DNA of 64,000 bases from positions 3,906,001 to 3,970,000 of the forward strand of contig OX337229.1 of the NCBI GenBank assembly GCA_946965045.2, read 5' to 3'. Every line of letters starts with the position of its first letter. Position 1 is the first letter of the stretch. The position numbers and the translations under genes are program-made. Source of the DNA: Epithemia pelagica. Lineage: Eukaryota; Bacillariophyta; Bacillariophyceae; Surirellales; Surirellaceae. Under the pieces are notes generated by a model that worked only from the letters and a program-made list of their open reading frames with translations, was not told the origin of the DNA and ran no database searches. Shown here in pieces: positions 1-10,166 of this stretch.

Positions 1-427
1 AATACATTTCGACGGATACTTCGGAAAACAATTTACTTTTTTCCTTTGAGTTCACTTTATGCATGAAATATGCCGTTTTGTCAATGCATTAACATTGTTG
101 AGCAACAACCTTGTCACTATGTTACAGACAGCGAAGCTGTCAAACATGATGGTGATGTGGTCCGTCTATTCCGTACTGATCGTGAATCAAGGTTTGTTCC
201 CAATGCATAGGGATAGGATAGGGGATACATAGGGCCTTCTTCACGTTTGGGGGTTGGGGGGATGATGGACAGGCGCGGAGACAGACAGTTCACGGTCGTG
301 GATCTGGATCTGAATATCCAGCGCTTCGAATTTATAGCTTTATTAAAATAATGATTGTTTTGAAAGCATACTATCGCTTAGATTTCGCCGGGATGCCTTT
401 GTTGTGCCCCCAATTCTATTCTCACTC

Positions 428-719
428 AGGGCTGGTCTTATCAATCGCAAATTTCCAAAAAATGCGATTGTCGTTGTAGCTTATCTTACTACCAGGCGGA
501 GAGTGCGTCATGGGTTTTCGTGACTGGGCTTCTTGAGTGTAATCCTATTGAGCCCTGGTGAGGAAAGGCTCTCTCATTCACGAATGCGTAAGACTCTCCC
601 TCCGCTGGAGGGGTGTAGGTCCGCTTCATCGCATCGGGCCCGGTACACATACATAGGATGGAGTACATCGTCAGCGTCTTACTGCGATGAAAAATAAATG
701 GACTGATAAGACCAGCCCT
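428..719. mobile_element. MITE-like inverted-repeat element, 292 bp
   Basis: The 16-bp sequence AGGGCTGGTCTTATCA at 428-443 is repeated exactly, in inverted orientation, at 704-719. A (C)AGGGCTG-type end resembles hAT transposon termini. No matching 8-bp target duplication is visible, so the copy is probably old. The interior has no transposase frame, so if it is a transposon it is non-autonomous. Confidence 0.55.
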
Positions 720-1153
720 CATTGGCCATCATGTAGACAGAAAGTCGCTGTACAACTTCCTTTTCTATCCAATGTAGTGGGACATGAGACCAACATGACA
801 TATATAAATATTGCCCTCATATTGGTTTTTGGTAGGGATTAGAAGGATGGAAGGATGTGCGTATGGATTATATAGGCCTGTACTCGTGCCATAATAGCGA
901 CCAGCTATCCGAACTGGAAAATTGTCCAAAACTATTCTCAAAAGCCTGGGAACGTTGAACAATGACTCCTGAGGCATAGCAATGAGAACAACTCTGGTGT
1001 TTAACCCCGATCTCAATGACTTTCATATTGCTCCTATTGGTCCACTATCCAGTACTAGTACAAACTAGAATACGAGTATGCACATGTTAGCTTCCCGCAT
1101 AGCTTGTCCAGGGTACTAATCAGATCTGGGATAGTCGACATGCAAAGACCTCT

Positions 1154-1171
1154 CTAGCTAGATCTAGCTAG
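1154..1171. repeat. Perfect 18-bp palindrome
   Basis: CTAGCTAGATCTAGCTAG equals its own reverse complement. It lies 26 bp before a second palindrome and is built of the CTAG/TAGCTA words that recur in intergenic DNA across the window. Confidence 0.8.
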
Positions 1172-1196
1172 GAGTACCTATCAACGCTCTCTTTAG

Positions 1197-1221
1197 CTCT
1201 ACTCTCTACTAGAGAGTAGAG
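1197..1221. repeat. Inverted repeat, 12-bp arms with 1-nt spacer
   Basis: CTCTACTCTCTA at 1197-1208 is followed by one C and then its exact reverse complement at 1210-1221. It could form a tight cruciform. No gene is adjacent, so a terminator role is not supported. Confidence 0.8.
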
Positions 1222-1652
1222 AGTGGACTCCAAAGAGTTTCAAGTCGGCCGCTCTTCTTTCAATTTTTATTGTGAACTGATTAGAAACAGTTAGCTCTTC
1301 TCAGATTTAGCCTGTATGATTCAGAAGTCTACCTACCTACCTACCTATTAGGTAGTTAGCTAGTAGTATTGTCTCTTGAATGGCCTACAGTCTCTGTAGT
1401 TTCAATATTGTATTGGGTAGTCGTCATACTTTGATTTTTGGTTGCTCGTATCGATGTTCTCCATGATCACAATGCTGAAAACAATAGCCCCGGTGATGAA
1501 AGTCATTCCAAAGGCTGGTCGTGAGATGTTTGAGCGGCAAGGGTCAAGGTTTTACTACTACACAATTTGATTCCATTTTCTTACGAGGAGAAAGCGGAAA
1601 CAGACCTGTACCAATTACCACAACACAGCTCCAAACGCAACATCGAGCAACC

Positions 1653-2468
1653 ATGCCACCAAGAACTCTTTCCGAACGGTCCCCAGTGAGCGTTATGAGA
1701 TGGGATGATTCATCAACAATAAGCAGTGTGGAGGTGAAGCCACAGAATAGTAGAGGCATGAATCCCCTGTCGAAATCTGTAAAGTTCACAGAAGAAAACG
1801 ATATATTTGAGATTCCTCACCTCGATGACATCCCTGACAGCGTTGTTGAATCAATATGGTACTCATCAAGGGAATATAGCGAGATCAAAGCTGCATACCA
1901 GCTAACAATATTCATGATGGAATCGGGTGAAAAGATAACAGGCAACGAACACACAACGCGGGGACTTGAGTACAGAACGCAAGAGGGGGCATGGGCACGG
2001 TACGAAAACAAGCGCGATGCATACAATGCCGTTCTTGACGAGCAGGATAGGCAATGGAAAGTTGACAAGGATGACTTCGACAAGTTGCGCGAGATATATC
2101 TTGAGCATTCCACCAAGTGTGCACAAGCGGCGGTAGTCAGGGCGCTACAAGATGAGCAAGACATCAAGGAATATCTCGTCAATGCTCTGAAGCCACGAAG
2201 AAAGAAGAAGAAGATCATTGTTGTCAAGAAGAAGAAAAAGAAAGTGCCATCATCATGCGAGTCTGATTCAGATGGCAATGCCACAGACACGTCAAATAAA
2301 TCAAGTCGGTCAACTAAGTCAGTATCGAAGAAGAAAGCCAAAGAGATTGCTGCAAAGCTCAAAAGAAGAGCAGCAGCATCTGGCGTCGACAAAAGCAGCT
2401 CTATACTGAACGAAAGAAGCAGCCTGGTCAGGACACAAATTGATATAAAGAAGAAGTCCTCCTACTGA
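1653..2468 (+). CDS. Conserved hypothetical lysine-rich protein, 271 aa
   Basis: I do not recognise a named domain. The ATG at 1653 is chosen because the same frame upstream reaches only a GTG codon. Residues ~45-60 are acidic and hydrophobic (VKFTEENDIFEIP), and the middle (~60-170) is predicted helical and charged (DDIPDSVVESIWYSSREYSEIKAAY), similar in style to a large family of short diatom proteins of unknown role. The C-terminal third is very basic, with runs such as RRKKKKIIVVKKKKKKV and a Ser/Lys tail, suggesting nuclear or nucleic-acid association (inference). The gene is intronless as read. Codon use and length fit a real gene, and the antisense open frame is a by-product of its Lys/Ser codons. 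Confidence 0.7.
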   Translation: MPPRTLSERSPVSVMRWDDSSTISSVEVKPQNSRGMNPLSKSVKFTEENDIFEIPHLDDIPDSVVESIWYSSREYSEIKAAYQLTIFMMESGEKITGNEHTTRGLEYRTQEGAWARYENKRDAYNAVLDEQDRQWKVDKDDFDKLREIYLEHSTKCAQAAVVRALQDEQDIKEYLVNALKPRRKKKKIIVVKKKKKKVPSSCESDSDGNATDTSNKSSRSTKSVSKKKAKEIAAKLKRRAAASGVDKSSSILNERSSLVRTQIDIKKKSSY

Positions 2469-2913
2469 CTGGCAAGAAATACTCCTACTGATAAGGAATC
2501 TGTAAACTATTTCCCCCCGCAATAACACACATAGAGAACCCGCGTGATTTGGAAAGGAAGCAATAATAGAATGATAGCAAATCCATAACGTGTAAGATGT
2601 GAATTTCATGCTTTGACTTGTCCGCCATAATGCCTTTGCATTTAGGTTTATGTTGTTTCTTTGGAATCAGTTCGGAGTTCGGAGTAAGGACTTCTACTAC
2701 GATGGAGGATTACGGATAGAGAGGTAGGAGTAGGCACAGTGAAGAGCACTTGAAGAGCTAGAGCAGTAGCTATCGTGTGCAGGTGTTGGTAGTCTTCGGT
2801 ACCTACCTACTCCTAGGAGTACCTACTCCTACCACTCCTCTAGGTAGTTCCGTTCACAGTTTGTATAGACTTCATTGAAGAGCAACAAAAGCCGGAAGGT
2901 ATGAATTGTTAAC
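2469..2913. other. Intergenic, promoter side of GWT1-like gene
   Basis: No gene is seen. About 75 bp before the ATG at 2914 is a dense cluster of TACCTACCTACTCC/CCTAGGAG words (2800-2850), the same short words found at several other gene borders in this window. Confidence 0.5.
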
Positions 2914-4335
2914 ATGGTGGAATCAAAACAAGAGAAGGAGTCTTTCGTAAGCGGCCATGAAGGAACCACGCCTGCGGAATTGCTCTTGGTTTGCTGTACA
3001 GTCCCTGTTGGCTTGTGGTGTGGGTCAATCTTACTTTCTAGATTCACCTTTCTCCGTAGTCGGCCTCTTTCGCTGGAGGCCAGCGTGTTTTGGATTCCCA
3101 TGATTCTCTGCCAAAGCATTTACTTGTATCCATGGGGTGTTTCCTATCTCGCCGTAGAAATTGTGGTAGCTGTGGTTCTGGATATTATATGGAAGAAGAA
3201 TGATTCGACTACATCAGAGGAGACGTTGCAACAACAGGCCGCCGTAAAGGCTTCCAACAAGAAGAAAAACTCGAATGGTTCTCTTACAACATATCGATCT
3301 TCCATGATGTATTTGACATTTACTGCCATTCTGGCGGTCGACTTTCATTTTTTTCCTCGACGGTTTGTTAAAACGGAGACAGAAGGATACAGTTTGATGG
3401 ATCTAGGGGCGGCGTCTTTTGTTATTGCGGCTGGACTCGTATCACCAAAAGCGAGACAAGGAACGTCCAAACGGCAAACGAAGAAGTCAGGTTTGTTCAC
3501 TCTTCGCGATATCCGACGGATGGCCCCGTTAGTCATAATGGGTGTACTGAGACTGGTAACGCACAAAGGAATCGAGTACCAAGAGCACGCATCGGAATAT
3601 GGAATCCACTGGAACTTTTTCTTCACTCTTGCATTCCTCCATGCTGTTGTTCCGTTCCTTCCAGGGCCTAGCAACGTACTCCCTTTACTGTTGATGAGTC
3701 TCTATCAGGCATTTCTATCTTACGGCGGAGGTCAAGAATGGATAGAAGGGGGAAGCAGGAAATGCGCGCCCTTGCCTTCAGGGTCAGAACCATCTCCTTT
3801 TTGTCATGTTTTTGCGTCGAATCGGGAAGGTATTCTCGGTTGCATCGGTTACGTTTCCATCTATATGATCTCTGAGTGGATTGGTTCAATAGCTCTATGG
3901 CCCAGTTCCGCCAACGACGAAGTACCACGCAATGGCTTATTCTGGGCGGTTTGCGTTGTACTGGGCTGTGTATGGAGGCTTCTCGTATACTTCGGAATCA
4001 AAGTATCAAGAAGATCCACCAATGTTTCTTTTTGTTGCTGGGCCCTAGTGGTCAACTTGCTCATTTTGCAACTTGTTAGAACGGTCCATCAGAGAAATGG
4101 TCAAGTCTCAATGGTCTCGAATGCGTTGAACCGACATGGTCTCACATGCTTTGTGGTGGCGAACTTGCTTACAGGCGCCGTGAACCTGTCCATCAACACC
4201 TTGGAAATACAGGACTTGACGGCAATGGTGATCTTAGTTGCCTACATGACAAGCATTGGAGTTCTAGCGATTGCTCTAGAGACAGTATCTGACTCTCTAC
4301 AACATCGCAAGGACAAAATTGCAAAAACGGAATGA
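2914..4335 (+). CDS. GWT1: GPI-anchor inositol acyltransferase (GWT1/PIG-W)
   Basis: GWT1/PIG-W is a multi-pass ER membrane enzyme that acylates the inositol ring of GlcN-PI during GPI-anchor synthesis. The 473-residue protein has the family length. It starts with a hydrophilic stretch, then about a dozen hydrophobic segments. The signature lies at ~residues 215-240: RLVTHKGIEYQEHASEYG followed by IHWNFFFTLAFLH, which is diagnostic of the family. A second conserved part, ATMEIQDL-like in other members, appears as NTLEIQDLTAMV near residue 430. The gene is intronless, with the ATG preceded by stops. It converges on the kinase gene with only 32 bp between stop codons, so their 3' UTRs probably overlap. 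The assignment is firm. Confidence 0.93.
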   Translation: MVESKQEKESFVSGHEGTTPAELLLVCCTVPVGLWCGSILLSRFTFLRSRPLSLEASVFWIPMILCQSIYLYPWGVSYLAVEIVVAVVLDIIWKKNDSTTSEETLQQQAAVKASNKKKNSNGSLTTYRSSMMYLTFTAILAVDFHFFPRRFVKTETEGYSLMDLGAASFVIAAGLVSPKARQGTSKRQTKKSGLFTLRDIRRMAPLVIMGVLRLVTHKGIEYQEHASEYGIHWNFFFTLAFLHAVVPFLPGPSNVLPLLLMSLYQAFLSYGGGQEWIEGGSRKCAPLPSGSEPSPFCHVFASNREGILGCIGYVSIYMISEWIGSIALWPSSANDEVPRNGLFWAVCVVLGCVWRLLVYFGIKVSRRSTNVSFCCWALVVNLLILQLVRTVHQRNGQVSMVSNALNRHGLTCFVVANLLTGAVNLSINTLEIQDLTAMVILVAYMTSIGVLAIALETVSDSLQHRKDKIAKTE

Positions 4336-4367
4336 AGCGCTTTAATTATTGGTCAATCAAGACTCAA

Positions 4368-5888
4368 TCATGACAGGGTATCACCACAATACCCTCCAGG
4401 AAGAGGTTCTTTGCAGTCACCCATTCGTTTCAGATGAACAAAGGCATCTGTTCCATAGCCCTCCATACTTATCAAGTGAAGATCTCCCCCAAAATATCGA
4501 CAGTAGCTTCTAGCAATGGGCAGTCCATATCCGAGACCTGCAATTGGGGCCTTGTCGTCGTGATCCGTACTTTCATTGATAAAGGCATCTTGAACGGCAG
4601 GGTCGGCCGTTGTGAATAGAAACGACCAGATCTTGTGGATTTGGCTCCTTCGAATGCCTCCCCCTTCGTCCATGATTTTAATCACCACATCTTCGTTGTC
4701 TTGTCCATCTGCAATGACCACGGTAAGAGGTGGCAGTTCCGCTACCGGGTGATGTTTGTGTCTGGAACGCAAATCCTCTTCTACAGTGGCACGCATGGCA
4801 TTCTTTAACAGTTCCAGGATCACGTAATGTAAGTAAGTGGGTATATAGGGAAAGGTCCGGTCCAATCGACCTGTAATGTTCACCCGTGGTGCAATATGAT
4901 ACTGTCTTTGACACATTTGTGTGGCATGGACAGCGGCATTCCGTACGATTTCGGTTGGGTTGGTGTGCAGATGAATCATTCCAACATAATCCTTATTCTG
5001 ATTGTCTCCAAGGACGTTCTGTCTTTGATTCTGTTGATTGTGGAGAGCTAGGTATTGGCCAGCCAAGACACGAATCCCAATCCTACTGGTATAGAAGCGA
5101 TCCAAGAAATTTTGACACAAGTCCATGATCTTTTCGAGGGCAACTTCCGAGTCTTGTCGTTCGACAACACCCTTCACTTGGCCATTCCGAACTGCCGCTC
5201 TCAACTGATAGGCCCCCTGTGCCATTTGGACCAGAACACCCGAATGTTTGCCGTACAAGTCATACAGACTGTGGGAGAACCGTTGTTCATCGTGTATTGT
5301 TCGGATTGGCGGAAAGTCGACTAATTTCAGAAACGAATCAATATAGATCTTTTTGACGTTTTGAACTGCTTCCATATCTCGAAGAAAGGGAATTTGATCC
5401 AAATCTTGAATGCGATAGGCCAAGCGAATTGGTAGTTCTTGTCTCAAGGAGGATGCCATTTGAATCAACACTCTTTCCGAGGCCAACTTTCGACCACGCT
5501 GCCCCATATTCATGGAGGAGGAAGAATTGTCATCAGAAGATAATGTTGATGTGTATCCATCATTGCTGTTGTTCCCTAAAAGTTCTCCCCGACCCGTTCG
5601 AATAAGTGTTTGTAAAGACGATGCCGTTTGGTTCATGGAAGCATATTCATTCACAAGATTGGCGATAGACGATGGAAGTTGGTCACCAATTTGATACGAC
5701 GGAGGATAGAAATCAGTCAGATCATTTGCATCAAAAACAGTGGCAAAGCCACGTTTTGTTGTAGTTGTTGTTGGGTTGGTCCTCACACTTGGACAAGTGT
5801 TCCGCCACCATGATCGATGTCTAACCAGCCTCCTCAACTGAGACCTGGAAGGTGCACGAAGATGATGAGTGGGACTGCAGTGAATCAT
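4368..5888 (-). CDS. Mitochondrial pyruvate/branched-chain ketoacid dehydrogenase kinase
   Basis: This GHKL-type protein kinase would phosphorylate and inactivate the E1 subunit of a mitochondrial 2-oxoacid dehydrogenase. The 506 residues are longer than usual because of a ~45-residue Arg/Ser-rich presequence fitting mitochondrial import, plus a Ser/Asn-rich insert at ~115-135. The N-terminal helical domain follows (IRLAYRIQDLDQIPF and later PTEIVRNAA). The ATP-binding motifs are in order: N-box ELLKNAMRA (~358), G1 box DEGGGI (~405) and G2 box GLGYGLPIARSYCRYFGG (~448). The sequence does not clearly separate PDK from BCKDK. No intron is needed. The promoter region is shared with the divergent small gene at 6699. 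Confidence 0.9.
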   Translation of the reverse strand: MIHCSPTHHLRAPSRSQLRRLVRHRSWWRNTCPSVRTNPTTTTTKRGFATVFDANDLTDFYPPSYQIGDQLPSSIANLVNEYASMNQTASSLQTLIRTGRGELLGNNSNDGYTSTLSSDDNSSSSMNMGQRGRKLASERVLIQMASSLRQELPIRLAYRIQDLDQIPFLRDMEAVQNVKKIYIDSFLKLVDFPPIRTIHDEQRFSHSLYDLYGKHSGVLVQMAQGAYQLRAAVRNGQVKGVVERQDSEVALEKIMDLCQNFLDRFYTSRIGIRVLAGQYLALHNQQNQRQNVLGDNQNKDYVGMIHLHTNPTEIVRNAAVHATQMCQRQYHIAPRVNITGRLDRTFPYIPTYLHYVILELLKNAMRATVEEDLRSRHKHHPVAELPPLTVVIADGQDNEDVVIKIMDEGGGIRRSQIHKIWSFLFTTADPAVQDAFINESTDHDDKAPIAGLGYGLPIARSYCRYFGGDLHLISMEGYGTDAFVHLKRMGDCKEPLPGGYCGDTLS

Positions 5889-6698
5889 GGTTCAGCTGTT
5901 GACTTTGAAAAGTATGTGGTTATATTCGATGGGGAAAGCAAACTTCGTTACTTCTCGACATGCCGAGATGGTTTTCTTCTTGTGATTGTGATGGGCGATC
6001 GTCATGAGAAAAAAAAACAGGATCTGCGATTGATGATGCTCGTGAATGCGTGGGCGATGCCATGTTTGTGTGGGGAGTGGGGAAGGACGATGGATTCGAT
6101 GTCAGTGCTTCGACAAAGTCTTCACTCATCCACCCCACCACTCTTTTCCGTCTGGCATGCGACCGGGCCCGAGGACAAGAAACGCGAAGACCAACGAACC
6201 CGACAAACCAAGGACGAGAACACAGAACACCCGTAATAACACGGTAACTTATCGGGCTACTTTTTGGTGCGGGGGCAGGTGCGAGTGCGAGGGGGGACTC
6301 CAAATCTAAAAATTTAGCGCGGGCGCTCGCAAAAATTGCGTGCAAGTCACTGCGAGTAAGGGCTGCGAGGGCAACGATTTGCCGCGCCAAAGCTGAAGAG
6401 TATCGGTAATCGTCTGTCATTCTATCCGTTGAAGCACACTCGCATGACAAAACTACGGATAACTGTTAAGTTTCTAGTAGGAATGTTGATGCGATTGCGG
6501 GGGCTTACCCCCCGCACTCGCACCTTCACCCGCATCAATGTTCCGGTGATAAGTTAGGGGGTAAGGTCTAACCGAAAAGGAAAAGGGGAGGAATAGAACA
6601 GTACGAAATACAATATTCTATCATCGACTCAGACACCTTCGGAATCATCTCCATCCATTGACATTCATCAAAGTCGAAGCGCAACCAAGGAGAGGAGG
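5889..6698. promoter_or_regulatory. Divergent intergenic region with an inserted repeat
   Basis: This 810-bp gap between the kinase gene (minus) and the gene at 6699 (plus) would hold both promoters. About 310 bp of it (6245-6556) is an inverted-repeat element. Short open frames on both strands here look like by-products of GC-rich sequence. Confidence 0.5.
6245..6556. mobile_element. MITE-like element with imperfect ~50-bp terminal inverted repeats
   Basis: Both ends read inward as TAACTTATC, then a diverged stretch, then GGTGCGAGTGCG plus a G-run. If the outer TA is a target duplication, the element is 6247-6554, consistent with Tc1/mariner-type insertion. A hairpin GCGGGGG-CTTA-CCCCCCGC sits inside the right arm (~6497-6515). 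There is no coding capacity. It lies between two divergent genes and could affect their promoters. Confidence 0.55.
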
Positions 6699-7196
6699 AT
6701 GAGTCCATTTCCCCATCAGCAAGAGAGTGTGGCCTTGGACGAAGCGGCTTGTCGAGCCGTGGACTTGATCCATAAGTTCGCGGAACAAGACCCCAATGAT
6801 GCTTCGGAAGACAACCCTTGGCGAGATCCCAAGCACATATACGAACAGCTGGATGTCGCTCGTGTACAATTGCTAGAGGCAGCTCGAGCGTTGAAAGAGG
6901 CTGCGCTTTCCACCAACGAATCGGGTCGCCATGACGAAGATTATCTCCGAGCACAATTCATGGATATGATCACTGACGCGTTTGCTGATGTACTCAATAG
7001 CATGAAAGAAGATCCCGATATGGATGTGAATATTCTAGCAGATTGTTTGCAATCTGGAATGGATATTCTTTCTCAAGAGGATCGGGAATTCCTCCTTCAA
7101 GACATGGATGGAGGGGACGACGAAGATGACGAAACAACGACTCCACACGAAGCACGCCGTCAAGATTTGGGATATGTTCAAACAACTGCCGCTTGA
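6699..7196 (+). CDS. Small acidic hypothetical protein, 165 aa
   Basis: I do not recognise the family. The protein is predicted mainly helical and acidic, with DEAACRAVDLIHKFAEQDP near the start, a central helix around QLLEAARALKEAA, and a DGGDDEDDETTT tail. No signal peptide or membrane segment is seen. The ATG at 6699 sits in the context GGAGGATGAG. The gene is intronless and converges with the eIF2B-epsilon gene 319 bp downstream. Amino-acid composition and the lack of competing frames support a real gene. Confidence 0.65.
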   Translation: MSPFPHQQESVALDEAACRAVDLIHKFAEQDPNDASEDNPWRDPKHIYEQLDVARVQLLEAARALKEAALSTNESGRHDEDYLRAQFMDMITDAFADVLNSMKEDPDMDVNILADCLQSGMDILSQEDREFLLQDMDGGDDEDDETTTPHEARRQDLGYVQTTAA

Positions 7197-7515
7197 TCTT
7201 CTTCTTTTTATTATTCTCTCGGTTGTCCACCTTTCTCGCATCTTTTCGCTTTCCTTTCTTCCTTTGGCTATCACCTGTACAGAAAATGAATCATCCAAGC
7301 CATTCCCAGATTTCATCCAGAAACTGCTCTCCCCATGAATATGGATGACTACCAATGTCGATGAATCTATTCCATTCAAAGGAACCTACCTAGCTATAAA
7401 AATCGTTAATCGATAGTACATACTCTCAACTTCCTCACATGGCGCCCTAGCTTTCATTATGAAGAACCTTGTGGAGCTGGTGGCCATACCGGCCAATCCA
7501 ATTGACTTCAACTGC
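7197..7515. other. Convergent intergenic region
   Basis: This holds the 3' ends of the acidic-protein gene and the eIF2B-epsilon gene. A CCTACCTAGCTA word lies near 7385. No gene or RNA is seen. Confidence 0.5.
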
Positions 7516-9777
7516 TCAATCGTCGTCGCTTTCATCATCGTCATCATCGCTGTCATCATCATCGTCTGCGACGAGCCAATCCAAGAATTCCTGAATAGAT
7601 TTTTGGCGGTACAATACAACACGGGCAGTTTCATTGTCGATTTCCTCCTCCGCCTTTCGCTCCTCAGACCATGCGAGTATGGCGTCTTCACTGACGATGT
7701 CTTCATTATAAAGAGTCTGGAGCAGAATACGAAAAGCATTACCAGTGCTAAGTTTTTCGCCCAAATCTCCACCCCCGGTTGCCATCTTTTCAATGCCGAA
7801 AATGATGGCCTCCTCCTCATCCAATCCAATGCTCATCTTTTGCAACAGTGGAGCCCAATGTTGCAAGTACGACTTGAATTCCGTCACCAATTTGGACTCA
7901 GTCGTATCTTTGTTGATGTTCATCTTTTCGATAATTGCCAACGTGGCAGCCATTGTGCAGTCTGAATACGTAGCATTTTGACTGAATTTGAACGAGTTGA
8001 GTTCAATTGCCAAGTTTTCAATAGGACTTGTCGGTTCGTACTCAAGGCAAATAGCCTTCAGTTCTGCAATCACATCCACATCTTTCTGACGGCCATACGG
8101 ATCGTCGGATCCAAACTCGACCGCATCGAATTGAGAACCAGTTTCGAACTCACTATGATCAGGATCCTTTTCACTAAAGTCATCTGGGTCTTCACGTTGC
8201 ATCACTTTTCGATTTGCAAAGAGCGAAGATGGATCGAATCCAGTACTTTGGGTTTTGGTCAGTTCCTCTGTTGTCAAGCCATACAATTCCTCATCTTCAT
8301 CGTCTTCCGGTGAAAATTGCCACACTCTACCTTTCCCATCCTTACCAACAACTGCCTCGTCTGATATAAACTCTTCTTCAATTTCGTCTTCATCATTAGA
8401 TTCATTCTCATCATCATCATCGTCGTCGTAATCATCACCATAGTTATTCTTTTCTTCCTTCGCAAGTGTGATCCTCGTGAACTCCGGAAGCACTACACCT
8501 TCCCCAACTATGCAGCCAGAGCCAATCACACAACCTCGATAAATTGTTGCTCCTCGTTTGACCGTGCTTCCACTCGCAAGTATCGAGTTTTCCACTGTAG
8601 CACCTTCCCCAATCTCAACATTATCCCATAAATGACAACCACTCAATTTTACAGAATCTCCAATCGCACAGTTATGGCCCATGACCGTTTGCTCGACACG
8701 ACATTCCTTACCAATTTTGCAAGTGCCACCAATCATTCCGGCTCCTTTTACAATTGCCGTTCGGTGGATCGAAGAGCTACCGCTTTTTTGCTCCATGTAG
8801 ATATAATGGCGATGGAGAGCATATCGATAGAGTTTCTCATATCCGCTTGGTAGATTGTCAGGGACCACCGGATAACACCATCTCCGTAAAAGGTCCCGCG
8901 AAACGGCAGCATAGGTCGAAAAATCATGAATTCGAGCTGCATACTCAGAGGATTGCAACAAGTGTGCATGAATCCTGTTTTGCAAACCCTCTTCCTCTTC
9001 GGCCACGGAATTCGCCACAAACTTACGACGTATTTCACGGTAATCAAACTCATCCGTGAACCGAGCGAGTACATCTGGACTGCAAATATCAATGCCACAA
9101 TCCAATAAGTCATAACGTAAATCAATCTGTGAATGTGATGCGAAAAAGGAGCAGGGTACGGTAACATTCTTGTTGACAACGGAGTTACTGTAAACAAGAA
9201 CGCGATTCTCTTTGCTGGGATCTAGACCCACAACAAGATCTTCTGAATTGGTGCGTATTGATGAATAGGTCAGTGGTGAGCAGTCCGTTGCACCGACTTG
9301 TTTGAACAAAACTGTCATCATGTTACTGCGATCCTTTTTGTGCCATAGTTTATGAGACTGTATTGCTTCCGTGAGATTCACGTTTGTGACAACATCCCCA
9401 AACATAAGGATGAACGGATCACTCTTGACAAGATCCCTTTGGTCCAGTTCTCGGAGTGCATCTCCTGCATTGGTCAAGGAGGTGTCCTTAAGAAATGAAA
9501 CGGACATGGCCCAACATTTCTTCTTTTGTCGAACGTACGATTGTACCTTTTCTGAAACACATACTACAATGACCTCTTCGACACCGGAACCAGCAAGAAA
9601 GTCCAAAGCATAGTCAATCATGGCCACATTGTTGAGAGGACAAAGAACTTTGGGCTGATCCAAGCTCAGTGGGCGAAATGTTTCGACAAAGGAATCGGCC
9701 AACAAAACTGCCTGCAAGGGTTGCTCTCGCTTTGTGGATGGGTCTTCATGGCTCGGAGATTTCTTTTTGGCTCCCAT
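7516..9777 (-). CDS. EIF2B5: Translation initiation factor eIF2B subunit epsilon
   Basis: This is the catalytic subunit of eIF2B, which exchanges GDP for GTP on eIF2 and is a control point of translation. The 753 residues show the full family order. A nucleotidyltransferase-like domain comes first (~20-260: QAVLLADSFVETFRPL, PLNNVAMIDYALDFLAGSGVEEV). Left-handed beta-helix hexapeptide repeats follow (~335-440: IGGTCKIGKECRVEQTVMG, VKLSGCHLWDNVEIGEG). Next is a very acidic linker (~445-480), then a C-terminal W2/eIF5C helical domain (~590-735) containing the exchange activity. It ends in an unusual poly-Asp/Ser tail (DDDDSDDDDDESDDD). The ATG at 9777 precedes a short basic leader. No intron is needed. 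Confidence 0.95.
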   Translation of the reverse strand: MGAKKKSPSHEDPSTKREQPLQAVLLADSFVETFRPLSLDQPKVLCPLNNVAMIDYALDFLAGSGVEEVIVVCVSEKVQSYVRQKKKCWAMSVSFLKDTSLTNAGDALRELDQRDLVKSDPFILMFGDVVTNVNLTEAIQSHKLWHKKDRSNMMTVLFKQVGATDCSPLTYSSIRTNSEDLVVGLDPSKENRVLVYSNSVVNKNVTVPCSFFASHSQIDLRYDLLDCGIDICSPDVLARFTDEFDYREIRRKFVANSVAEEEEGLQNRIHAHLLQSSEYAARIHDFSTYAAVSRDLLRRWCYPVVPDNLPSGYEKLYRYALHRHYIYMEQKSGSSSIHRTAIVKGAGMIGGTCKIGKECRVEQTVMGHNCAIGDSVKLSGCHLWDNVEIGEGATVENSILASGSTVKRGATIYRGCVIGSGCIVGEGVVLPEFTRITLAKEEKNNYGDDYDDDDDDENESNDEDEIEEEFISDEAVVGKDGKGRVWQFSPEDDEDEELYGLTTEELTKTQSTGFDPSSLFANRKVMQREDPDDFSEKDPDHSEFETGSQFDAVEFGSDDPYGRQKDVDVIAELKAICLEYEPTSPIENLAIELNSFKFSQNATYSDCTMAATLAIIEKMNINKDTTESKLVTEFKSYLQHWAPLLQKMSIGLDEEEAIIFGIEKMATGGGDLGEKLSTGNAFRILLQTLYNEDIVSEDAILAWSEERKAEEEIDNETARVVLYRQKSIQEFLDWLVADDDDDSDDDDDESDDD

Positions 9778-10166
9778 TTCGACAAATCAAACAGAGCTTT
9801 TTTCACTATAGCTAAATATTTTCCTTGGCTTCTAATCTCCAAGGGCAATCAAGAGACATGAACCATGAACACCTCGGCAAAAGATGCAAGGACGCACGTT
9901 TGACGTTTCTGGCTTTCAAGTGGAAGCGACACTGGGTTGATGTCGTCTCTCCGTTGTCCGTTGGACACTCGAGCTACGTTCTCCACTTTTGTTCTCTGAT
10001 AGCGTCGAAATCTATTCTTTCCATGACAACCATCAAAAAGGGATCCCTTAGACTAGTACAACTCCAATCCAATTCACCAACAGTAATACATTAACCATAG
10101 CACAGTTGCTCATATCATTCGGTTCTCTCTTAAAGCGATGAAAATTAGCTATTGGATTTACAAGTC
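9778..10166. other. Intergenic, promoter side of eIF2B-epsilon
   Basis: This 389-bp region lies between the starts and ends of two minus-strand translation-factor genes. No gene, repeat or RNA is recognised. Confidence 0.5.

Larger units (their letters stand above)
1..1652. other. Intergenic stretch without a convincing gene
   Basis: No open frame here has domain character. The stretch holds an inverted-repeat element (428-719), two perfect palindromes (1154-1171 and 1197-1221) and an ACCT-rich run near 1331-1350. The rest is unremarkable, including the presumed promoter of the gene starting at 1653. Confidence 0.6.

Noticed and set aside
1817-2392. 191-codon antisense frame opposite the lysine-rich protein
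   Set aside because: Antisense of Lys/Glu codons gives Phe/Leu-rich open frames; no domain content.
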